NCBI GenBank assembly: GCA_033558025.1 | Contig: JAUCEF010000006.1 | Location: forward strand, 2,852,001-2,916,000 | Origin: Phytophthora sp. 'mugwort' | Lineage: Eukaryota > Oomycota > Peronosporomycetes > Peronosporales > Peronosporaceae | DNA: 64,000 bases | Direction: 5' to 3' | Part shown: piece by piece, positions 55,075-64,000 of the stretch | How the letters are laid out: every line of letters begins with the position of its first letter | How positions within the stretch are numbered: position 1 is the first letter of the stretch | Notes under the pieces: model-generated | Database searches by the model: none | What the model was told of the DNA's origin: nothing | Seen by the model: the letters and a program-made list of their open reading frames with translations, nothing else | Program-made: the position numbers and the translations under genes

Positions 55075-56482
55075 TAAAATGATGGATGCTACCGCACAAA
55101 AGTTGTTTTCCCTTGCTATGTAACGAAAAAAAACGCCTTTACGTGTGGAGAAGGACAGACAGTGATTGGCAGCGGCTAGAAAAGAAGCAGTCATGATGGA
55201 CTGACACGACTAACGTATGATGCAGACAATCGTCTCGAGTATGATAAGATTCGGGAACCATCACTTCCTGGGGTTATCGAACTGGAGTGTGCCAGAATAA
55301 TTAATATTTATTCGCTCCCGATTCGTTCGATTCGTGAATCGCTTGTCTGGTAGGGCTTGCTCTGTTCATCGCGTCAGTATTCTTTGCTTTCATTTAGTTG
55401 CGGCAACAAATTCACAGTGCCGATAACGCCAATCACCCCATCCAGCCACGCGAGATTATCGAGCGAGCAGCGGTTGCAGATATGCCACCACTCCGCAGAG
55501 TACCCGTCGCTCAACAAAGCTTAGCTTTCAGAGTGGGACCGTACGGCATTTTAGCTCGCTCAACCGCCGTTCCAGCCTTTGATCACAAGACCAAACAGCG
55601 TCGTAGCCTATATAGGCTCCTAAAACTAGCTGCACTGACGAGGAAGGCCCGGCCGCTGCTACAAGTGCGAGATATGCGGATCCAGACGGTGGAAGCCGAC
55701 TTGATGCGCTAACGGCGATGTTATCACGTCCGATGTCAGTAGACGAGCTGTTGAGCACACCGGAAGTGAGCATCCTCTCGTGGACAAGGACTTCTGCCGT
55801 TAGAGTGCGCCGTAGGTAATGCCCGCGTGAGCTAGAAGACGAAGCTGAAAGCGATGGAGACGAGGAAAATGTCGCTGCTTTCGATTTGACGCCGGAAAAC
55901 CTGTTCACGGAAAGCTGAAGGAACGACTTCAGTGGATGACAACTTTTCGTTAGCGCAGATGCGATGGGGATGTCTTTAAGGAGCGATGCAGGGTATTCGA
56001 GCAATGCAACGAGCAGTTAGGACACACACTCCAGATGTCGGCGACATTTATCCAACGCTAGACTTGTTGTGGAAACGGATCAATCTATAGTTAAGGAATT
56101 CTCGTGAGTGATAACTCGGTACAAATTGACGATCTGATGATAGAAATCTCTTGTAATAACCCTGACTATTATTGTCACAAATTAACAGAGGATTTACTTG
56201 TGGTTGCACATGATACGTGAGATCCTGTCTTGTATCACCACTAACTGCGGTGTATTATAATTCAGATATCAGGGGCTAGAGGATTGTCTGCAATGTGGCT
56301 TTCTATCATGTTGCCGAGTACAGTAATCAAATCTTTAGATACAGAAATAGGGTAAGCAAATCTCTTCTGCAATTTCTGGGAAACCAGGATAAATTCGGCA
56401 ACGGAAAAAACGGCAGAAAAAACGGAACATTTCACATGGTAAGCCAATCGACGTCGATCCTTACACAAACCGTATTGTTTTA
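55075..56482. other. No recognised gene
   Basis: Frames at 55398-55712 (+) and 55528-56004 (-) overlap and neither has a known pattern. The + frame (EIIERAAVADMPPLRRVPVA) looks slightly more protein-like but remains unassigned. Confidence 0.35.
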
Positions 56483-58439
56483 GAGAGTGGTTAGAGTACC
56501 CGTCGAGAAAAAGAGGGGTGAGAGTCACATAAAACGACCATCGGAGGAGAGCAATTGCGAGCGCGCGTAGCCACAGCAAAGCCGCGTGGTGCTCGCGAAG
56601 CAGGGGCAGCGGTATTTGCGGAGGCGGGCCTAGCGCCGAGCTTTCCAGCGAGCCGAGCACTGTAGCGGGCCGAACTTAGAATCTTTTCCTCGCAGGAGCG
56701 CAGCTGCGAAGCAAAGCCCAATACCTCGATGCCATCGGTCATGGGGAGGGTAGGGTCAAGTGATATGTGAGACACTCAATACAAAACTACAGTGAATATC
56801 AAAAAATGTGACGAGGATAACGGGCGCAGCAACAATTGCCATTGTTTCTTCTCTGAGTGTTCGTATTTATACATTCTTGCGTGTATTTATATGTATATGC
56901 CGACCCAACAATTTGGTCCATCATTGCTTCTTACTAGTATTTATTATCCATATAATAAATATATAGGAGAAGCCATTCAGTGGTGCCGGATCTTCACGGA
57001 TAATTAAAATTGACTGAGTCTATATTGGAGACAGCGGGATGTCGCCATTCTTACCCTACATTTTTTTATGGCTTGGCTACCTTCGGACTGTCAGAGACAA
57101 TTCGCGGTCACATCATTGTGTTTTTTTTTCGTGGCGATGTAGTAGTCATCAACTTCCATTCGTGGGTAGGAACGTAGGATTTTTCTGTGGGGCCCAGCTA
57201 TGCCATAAAAGTATTATCTTTGTGATTGGGTATCTTGCTAAATGTTCAGAACTATATCGAGTATTACAATTCGTTATTAAGACGCTTTCGTTTGATTTGA
57301 TTCTGCAATCCTTATATTATATAATAGTTTTTTGTGCCCATTCACATACTGAACAAGGGTACAGTGCCACTTCATTAGTTTCAAAAAGGCAAATTTCGCA
57401 GTGATCGCATATCATATCTAGAAAAAATTGTAGTACTATCCATTTTTATTGAAGGAAGCTCTCTGGGTTCTTTTTAGGCAAAATCAGCGGCGCGTTCTAT
57501 TTGGAGATGCTCCAGCCTATTTTAGGTCGTTGAGTATTCTACTTGCTTGCATGAAGTTGTCAAACCTTCCATTTCAGCTTCTTCGCCAAGCTCATCCTTG
57601 AAGTACTTACGGATAGTACTGAATGCCTCTGCGGACTCTTATCAATACATGCAGTAGGATGTGTACAAATGTTTTATAGATAAGGTGTGCATTGGTTTGG
57701 TTTGGTAAGTGGCCTTCCATTTGAGTAATAGTTTTCTTATGGATCCATAGTGAGAAGGTGTTTTGTGTTGTCACGAATACCTGCAGGCAGATACCGCATG
57801 AACAAATTTATCGCATGGGGTTTCTTGAGATCATACCATATGTTCGTAGCGAATGGACATTAGGCGGCGTTAGATAGTCCTAAATGACATTAATGTACCT
57901 TATTGCAAAACAAATGTACATTTTTGTACGGTCACGTGGCATGCACGTTGGCGTGCTTCATTCATTAAAAGTCCCCATGCAACCTCAGGATTTGGGACGC
58001 AGTTACATCGGACACTAATAGGAATTGTTGAAAGTATCCGGAATCAATGCAGAAATTCAGAGTAACTCAGTACATTTTGCATCAATGTCTCATAGGCATA
58101 TCGTCTCGCAACTTTTAACTTATTTTTGTATTTGATGTCTCCCATCTGTCTTTACCCCTTGCCCTCCAGCTGGCCGATGTTATCGCAGTGTTGCTTTTCT
58201 ACGCAAAGGCAGTCGCTGCGCTCCTGCGAAGAAAAGATTCTAGGTTCGGCCCGCTACAATGCTCGGCTCGCTGAAAAGTTCGGCGCTAACCCCCCCCCCC
58301 CAAACACCGCATGGACCTGTTCCTGGGGACCCCGCGCAGGTTTGCAATGGCTACGCTCGCTCGCAACGCTCTCCTCCGTTTGTCGTTTTACGTAATTTTT
58401 TCACCCACTCCTTCTGAGACAGTATGCGTAGCCACTCTC
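56483..58439. mobile_element. Candidate non-autonomous DNA transposon with ~215-bp inverted ends
   Basis: The left end GAGAGTGGTTAG at 56483 and the inverse complement of the right end (GAGAGTGGCTAC, ending 58439) open inverted repeats. Through 56704 and 58211-58439 these are about 90% alike in their inner two thirds (CTGCGCTCCTGCGARGAAAA). The ~1.5 kb between them holds no protein pattern and is AT-rich. A ten-base C run at about 58291 disrupts the right arm. No clear target duplication was seen. The superfamily is not determined. Confidence 0.5.
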
Positions 58440-59127
58440 ATGTCTGTACTGCACATGTAAGTTTTGTATCTGGTGGCTAGCCATGACGGGAAGAAGCTTT
58501 AACATCGGCAAGATCACGCTATTATACGCAATTGCGAAATGCTCGTCGCTTCACTTTTAGCGAGGAAATGGAGTCATCACAAACTAGACTATGTTTTGTC
58601 AGAGGCCTCGAACAATGCAGCGAGCATTTAGATAGGAATTATAAGCAGGGTCGCAAACAGCAAGATTCAATGCATGACATCTTTGGCGTTCTATTAAAAT
58701 GGGTCATTGCTATGGTGCTCGTGTCTAGGAATGACCTTGCATTTAGTATCACAAAGCGCTAACCAGAGGATAGAGATTTGCTCTTGTATGTCGCCGGTAA
58801 TTGGGAGCTCGTCTACCGGTAGTATACTGAAATATAACGGACGAGAGGATTGTCTGTAGTAGCCAAGTTACTGTACACCATCTAACCGCTGGTTGCGATT
58901 CGATAGTAACGGATATTCCCGAATACAAAACCCATCCCGAATAAAAGCCCATTAGTCAGTTTTGAAAGCTGTCTAAAATTAGAAGCCCTACCCGATCACA
59001 AGACCTGTTCAAATTATTTGGTCCACATTGGCCTAGCCTTCTCCTGACCAACAGTTCCTACGCCAGCGCTCAGCCATTCCTCCCCAAACTGCACTTCACG
59101 TGCATCAATCCAGTTCATTTTCCAATT
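58440..59127. other. No recognised gene
   Basis: A 76-residue + frame at 58532-58762 has no known pattern. Imperfect direct similarity to sequence after 60500 (GAATA..CCC type) was noticed but is too weak to call. Confidence 0.4.
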
Positions 59128-60447
59128 ATGGCTCACCGCCGCAACTCCATTCCAATCTGACGCAAGCAGGAAGCTATTTCCTGGATCGACACTGAGGGCA
59201 ACGGCGTCCCGATACGCGCAGAGAAGCACTTCCGCGACCTCGGGCTAAACGTCGACGGAGCTGCCATCCGCAAATGGTACCGCGATAAGGATAAGATCAT
59301 GAGTGCCCAGCCGCACCAACGTCGACTTTCTGGCGGTGGCCGCAAGCCTCTGTCCAAAAACACGGAGGACATGTTCTACGACCTCGTCATTGACAAGCGT
59401 CTGCGCAAGGAGATAGTCACCCGGGACTGGATCGCTGACCAAGCTCTCATGTGCTATGCTTCTCTCCATGCTGAAGACGATTCTCCGCCACCCTTTGCCG
59501 CTTCGCAGCACTGGGTGTCGAACTTCATGGCGCGGTACTCGCTCTCGTTGCAACGTCGGACCAACCTTATCACCCTCTCAAACGAGACTCAAGTCGACCG
59601 GGCGGTGTCCTACATGCGGTACCTACGCGAGCTGACGCCGAAATTGGACAAAGAGCACACGGTTCTCATGGACGAGACCGCTGTGTACTTTGAGGATGCT
59701 CGTACGCAGACGGTGGATTTGTGCGGTGCGCGGCACGTGGTAGTTCGCTCAACGGGGTACGCTTCGATACGAATTACCGCAATTTTGGCAGTGACGGCTA
59801 GCGGTCGGAAACTTTCCCCGGTTTGATTTGGAAGGGCAAAGACAAACCGTCTTTTGAAAGATCGACGGTGTGTATGTAACGTACCAGAAACGGACTTGGG
59901 TGGACAGTGCCCTTCTCAAACGATGGATCGACCTGCAGTTTCCTTAAGTTGCTCACAGTGACGGCAAGTTCCTCGTCTGGGACTCGATGAGGGCCCACAT
60001 TTCGCGTGAGGTGAGCGCAAAATGTCAGTCTCGGGCATCGACATGTGCGTCATCCCCGGTCGGTTGCTCCGTACTTACAGGCGGGGAGCATCGCCATCTA
60101 CCGCTCGTTTAAGGACATCCTGTGCGGCGAGATCAACGCGTGGAAGGAAAGCGGCGACGTGCTGTACACCAGAGGAGGTAACCCAAGACCGCCTGCTGTT
60201 GCGACTGTATGTGGGTGGATAAGGCTGGCGTGGCGGGCTACGGATAGCGAGACTGTGATGAGCTCGATTACGGCGGCAGGTTTTCTCCGGGAACCCGTAC
60301 GACTGGTTCATTGCACGTCATGACGTGTACGGTGAGCGGCTCTTAGAAAGCTGGGCGAAACCCGATGCTGAGAGCGAGGCAGATGCCTTTAACTTCGGCG
60401 AGATCGATGATGCTCTGGATGAGGTCACCATTTTGCACGAGGAATAG
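59128..60447 (+). pseudogene. pogo-type DDE transposase, largely preserved
   Basis: It opens with an ATG at 59128 (MAHRRNSIPI, then a stop) and continues KQEAISWIDTEGNGVPIRAE and RDLGLNVDGAAIRKWYRDKD (helix-turn-helix). A long open frame at 59299-59826 contains the CENP-B-like domain (HWVSNFMARYSLSLQRRTNL) and the core start KEHTVLMDETAVYFEDARTQ (first Asp), then RSTGYASIRITAILAVTASG. After frameshifts come DGKFLVWDSMRAHISREV (59960-60010, second Asp). SAITAAGF-like and DWFIARHDVYGERLLESWAK follow, with an acidic C-terminus EIDDALDEVTILHEE ending at 60447. This is the least decayed pogo copy in the window, with an early stop and about four frameshifts. Confidence 0.75.
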
Positions 60448-60754
60448 AGACCCGATGCTCTCTTTGGTCGAGGTCACCATTTTTTTTTTTTGAGGAATAG
60501 TAATCCTACCCAAATAACAGACCCTTTTTGTGATTGCATAAATTTGGCCCGCTTCTAATAAATAGAATACCGGACAGTACTTGGACATTTCCGTTAGGAA
60601 GAGTAACGTGTCACTCTTCAGATGTGCCATGTGGTGTGGACAACATCACTGACACACGCTGTATTGTCCGATTAAATCGCGCCACCCGAAAAATCGCCCA
60701 ACCTATTAAACATTATATTATATCATGTACCACAGGTTTGGAGCACTCTCCGAT
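60448..60754. other. Spacer between pogo and MULE with inverted ends
   Basis: It contains a T run (60481-60492) and no gene. Confidence 0.4.
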
Positions 60755-61170
60755 GAATATTTATCAAAGGCCGTTCAACAGTGCCATCCATTTGCAGGAC
60801 CCGTTACAAGTTTTGTGATTGGTCATTATAGCAGAACTCAAGGATTCGAGATCAAGCTGCCGAGCCTAGCCCAAACCAGGCTCGGAGAATATCGGTTGTG
60901 GGAAAGAACCCCAGAGACCGAGATCATGACACAGCCAGAGGCGAGTCGAAGGCCAAGGACAATGCGAGCGCCGGCAACGTGGAGTGGAAGGCCAAGAGCA
61001 ATGCGTCCCTGAGCACCGGCAACGTGGAGTGGAAGGCGAAGGGTAATGCGGCCCTGAGCAACGGCAACGTTTAGTGGAAGGCCAAAGATAATGCGAGCGC
61101 CGACTACGTGGAGTAGAAGGCAGAGGGTGACGCGGACCTGAGCGTCGGCAACGTGCAGTGGAATATATAT
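60755..61170 (+). repeat. MULE left terminal inverted repeat with minisatellite
   Basis: It matches, inverted, 63557-63893 with about 90% identity in the non-repeat part (for example AGGCTCGGAGAATATCGGTT). Its inner part (60941-61160) is a minisatellite of ~36-45-bp units (GGCAACGTGGAGTGGAAGGC), about five units. The corresponding unit number in the right arm is about three, so the arms have diverged by repeat number. Confidence 0.75.
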
Positions 61171-61359
61171 ATTCATGAAATCAAGGACGCATGCAGTTGG
61201 GGAAGTGGAGTAGCGGGGCATTTCGATACTACCCACCCGAACCAAGTAGTGTAGTGGGGCTGCTCTTGGTCAATTGAGTTCGTCAAATGGGCTGTTGCCA
61301 ACAATATACATTTAGGTATCACTTCGCTCCCAGCTTGGGGTGCATAATTCGCTTTAGTT

Positions 61360-63180
61360 TTGTTGGAGCACATACTTGAGTTGTGTCCTTCTGCCTTTCC
61401 ACATGTGTTGCAATGGTAATCGCTTCGCGGAGCCTTCACTAACCCGACAATCTCCTGAATTATACGGGAAACATGTCACCCTCACGATTCACGTCGGAAC
61501 CTACTTGAATTGTATGTAGACCTGGATGCCTTCTCCCGTGTATATATCGTGTCTGCTCCCCGCGGTTTGGAATGCGTTTCTGTTTTTTGCTTTGTCAGAA
61601 ACTGCCGCCTTACGCTTTCCACTGCCTACCTGCCTATACAAAGGTGGCTCTACAATATTGTCGGGAATGATTTCACTAAGCAGAGGCAAGTTGACAACAG
61701 TGGACTCAAATGCTTCTCGATATGTTGCAACGTTGTAGCATGATCCAACAAGCGATAGGGCTGATACTTAAGCTTCGTTTTGGTTCTCCTAAGCGCAGCA
61801 AGATTATGACGACACGGCAATTTTAAATGCTCCTGTTTGCTGCAACGAAACACGACCGGAATGAAAGGTCAACTATGTGGGTGCGCTTGGCTTTCTCAAG
61901 AGAAGTAGTGGTCCTTGTGAATGCGGTTTGTTCATCATCAACATAGTAAACCATCGAGGTTGCTTGGCCGATCGAACGGAGCAGGACGATGATCTATACA
62001 GCTCCTTGTCAAACAATTTCTTGGGTTTTGGTGTTACATTGCAGTCAACTGCTTCCCACAACTTAAGTTCTTGTTGTTTCACAATAATAGCATTATCCCT
62101 CTGACAATACAAGATAATTGTCTTTAAACTTCGTTGCCCCTCACTCCACTCCAGGGAAGCCCATTTTTATTACCTTCTACAGAACTGGTAGTTCGGACAC
62201 CATAAAGAGGTATTGAGTCACCATAGCTTTCAGCGCTAGGCCAAAACTTCTTGGTGTAACTGCTTTCTGCCTCGTTGTTCGTGTAGTTGTCTAGGCGAGC
62301 CCAACTCGTTGGATGCACTTTTCGTAGATATTGGCCCACTGTTTGCAGTTTTATAGAACCATCAGATCTACGAATTGATCGCTGAGCTGAAAAAAGTTGT
62401 CAATCAGGTCCAGAATAGATTCGCACTCGGCAACAGTATCACACTTCTGCAAGCGATATATGAAAGGTCCAACCCGACCAATAGAAGGATCAACAGATTG
62501 AAAATGATCCTTGACGTTTAGCACCATATGGAAAGTACGAAACTTTAAGTTGTCTTTATATCCAAATGAAGATAAATGCATCTGAGCACCTCGTTGTTTA
62601 CCACGATCGCTGAATAGCGGTACATCAGCCATTGAGATTCCAGCGGCGATACAGTTTGCGAAGAACCAGCTAAAGCTATCGTTTGTCTCCGAAGGCACAA
62701 AAGCAACAGCAAGCGGTGCAACTTTGCTATCTCTATCCAATCCAATCATGGTCAAACAGATTCCGTTGTAGTTGTCGTTTTTCATATGTGTACCATCCGT
62801 CTGAAGAACGGGAACCAACAATGGCTGTTGTTTTACTAGCGACCCAAGCGAAAGAAACATACAGAAGAAATGTTCATCGTCGTCTAACTGGCAGCACGCT
62901 CTAGATCCTGGATTCTTACAGCAAAGCTTTTAAATAGCCAGGTAACATACCGTATTCGTTCTCGGTCTCGCTTTTCTTTGCTCGCCGCTGTATCGCTCGG
63001 TACAACGTCGACTGGTGTCCTATCACGCTTATGTTATTCACTTCTTTCAGCACATTTAGCCCTAGCTTAAGGGCAGTACTGTGTTCTTCAACAAAAGCGC
63101 TTTGAAAGCCTACCATGTCGAGCAGGTCGTTACATGAGGGGTTTGCAACTGGCATGCACAAATCGTTGTGGTTCAACTAT
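61360..63180 (-). pseudogene. MULE transposase with SWIM and CCHC zinc fingers, decayed
   Basis: On minus from 63180: HNDLCMPVANPSCNDLLDMV and HQSTLYRAIQRRAKKSETEN (N-terminal). Then a long frame at 62860-62351: LVPVLQTDGTHMKNDNYNGI (first Asp), AVAFVPSETNDSFSWFFANC, PLFSDRGKQRGAQMHLSSFG (second Asp) and FRTFHMVLNVKDHF. At 62339-62124 comes PLYGVRTTSSVEGNKNG. At 61853-61650 lies a SWIM finger, CSKQEHLKLPCRHNLAALRR. At 61439-61370 a C-terminal CCHC knuckle follows, CNTCGKAEGHNSSMC. This is a full domain set with a limited number of frame breaks, flanked by inverted ends 60755-61170 and 63557-63893, so the whole element can be delimited. Confidence 0.8.
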
Positions 63181-63547
63181 ACGCGGCTGATGTACCAAGT
63201 ATCATCTGGAATGTCCTTGTATTTGGAGCCCACACGTGCCAAGGGCACCTTGCTTCTATGGGTACGCACGCCCACTTCGCAAGAGTCCCACCATTATACG
63301 TTTGTATTACCGACTTGTTGTTTTAGAGAGCCAACTTTCATAACAGTTGTGTGAGCTCGTCCCGACCTACAAATCGATCTCCAAGCGATAACTTCGTAAT
63401 ATTCGTGTCACCCTCACCTCCACTCTCTGTATCAAACACTTCCTCCAGGGTCGTATCACCACCGTCTCCGTCGTCTTCCTTTTCCGGTGCGCGGCGACTC
63501 ACGGTATAATCCTCCTCCGTAGCGGTAGGCTCCGCGATGGCCTGCGT
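63181..63547 (-). other. MULE 5' region, FAR1-like N-terminus remnant
   Basis: Minus-strand frames show RCPWHVWAPNTRTFQMIL near 63200-63260, similar to the Cys/Trp FAR1-like start of MULE transposases, but with stops. The rest (63360-63547) is acidic coding-like sequence without pattern. Confidence 0.4.
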
Positions 63548-63931
63548 TTAGCACTCGACAGACTCCATGGGGTTGCCGGTGCTCAGGGCCGCATTACCCT
63601 TCGCCTTCCACTCCATGTTGCCGGCGCTCAGGGAAGCATCGCCCTTCGCCTTCCACTCCACGTTGCCGGGGCTCGCATTGCCCTTGGCCTTCGACTCCGC
63701 CTCTGGTTGTGTCATGATCTCGGTCTCTGGGGTTCTTTCCCACAACCGATATTCTCCGAGCCTGGTTTGGGCTAGGCTTGGCAGCTTGATCTCGAGTCCT
63801 TGAGCTCTGCTATAATGACCAATCACAAAAAACTTGTAACGGGTCCTGCAAATGGATGGCACTGTTGTAACGGCCTTTGGTAAATATTCCTCTCCGATAG
63901 CAAGACATGGTACCTTCCCTAAGACCACCAC
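63548..63931 (-). CDS. Open frame spanning the MULE right inverted repeat, with 15-residue repeats
   Basis: An uninterrupted frame of 127 residues (MVVLGKVPCLAIGEEYLPKA ...) crosses the right inverted repeat. It includes LEIKLPSLAQTRLGEYRLWE and then tandem repeats of the type GNVEWKAKGDASLSA, ending NPMESVEC. The left arm encodes the same frame but with stops. It lies upstream of, and in the same direction as, the transposase, so it could be a leader exon or an independent small protein. I recognise no family. Expression is unproven. Confidence 0.4.
   Translation of the reverse strand: MVVLGKVPCLAIGEEYLPKAVTTVPSICRTRYKFFVIGHYSRAQGLEIKLPSLAQTRLGEYRLWERTPETEIMTQPEAESKAKGNASPGNVEWKAKGDASLSAGNMEWKAKGNAALSTGNPMESVEC
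63557..63893 (-). repeat. MULE right terminal inverted repeat with minisatellite
   Basis: This is the inverted counterpart of 60755-61170. Outward of 63893 the two flanks diverge. Three units of the minisatellite lie at 63560-63690. Confidence 0.75.
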
Positions 63932-64000
63932 AGGATCTCGACGCGGCGGTGAACATGCCCCGCTACAGACGATTCACCTCCTGCAGACATAAGCACCCGA

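Noticed and set aside
58900..60600. Terminal inverted repeats for the pogo element at 59128-60447
   Set aside because: The only similarity found between the flanks is weak and in direct orientation, so it cannot be terminal inverted repeats.
60941..61160. Stand-alone minisatellite
   Set aside because: The same units occur in the inverted counterpart of the flanking MULE end, so it is part of that element.

Overview
The window looks like nuclear DNA of an oomycete, most likely a plant-pathogenic Peronosporales such as a Phytophthora-like species. The evidence is one predicted secreted protein with an RxLR-EER motif pair, host genes with many short GT-AG introns (52-85 bp), flagellum-type EF-hand and coiled-coil genes (zoospores), and a dense load of decayed transposons. 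Those include Ty3/gypsy with chromodomain, MULE, pogo, Tc1 and plant-type mariner elements. It is a gene-sparse, repeat-rich region. Six host genes are recognisable.

Layout. 1-3519: the 3' end of a Tyr-rich WW-domain gene converges on a complete ten-exon APC6/CDC16 gene. 4283-10733: a decayed Mutator-like element carrying a Ulp1 (C48) protease domain, then two decayed pogo-type transposases. 11319-26043: one large chromodomain Ty3/gypsy element that appears to have been cut inside reverse transcriptase at a MULE insertion site and had its 3' half inverted. The left half (LTR, gag, protease, RT to YIDD) reads on +. The right half (rest of RT, RNase H, integrase, chromodomain, antisense ORF, LTR) reads inverted. 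26044-28263: the MULE transposase. 28264-32000: a second, truncated gypsy family on the minus strand. 33870-34500: a FLYWCH-type MULE remnant.

35384-41179 is the host-gene island: a complete PTEN phosphatase (six exons), a small coiled-coil protein and a four-exon 1119-aa EF-hand protein. 41180-53260 is transposon debris: a MULE, a miniature LTR element, a Tc1 element nested in a palindrome, an isolated LTR, a pogo element and a mariner element. 54225-54593 encodes the RxLR-type secreted protein. 54950-63960 holds a foldback repeat, a non-autonomous element with ~215-bp inverted ends, a pogo element and a MULE whose inverted ends contain a coding minisatellite.

How it works together. The host genes (cell cycle, phosphoinositide signalling, probable flagellar proteins, effector-type secreted protein) are not an operon. 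Almost every transposon gene is interrupted by frameshifts and stops. The most unusual signals are the antisense coding region between chromodomain and 3' LTR of the gypsy element, the strong GATC excess confined to that element, and the inversion with matching target-site copies at its two ends. All reading is by eye from translated motifs and direct sequence comparison; no database search was run.
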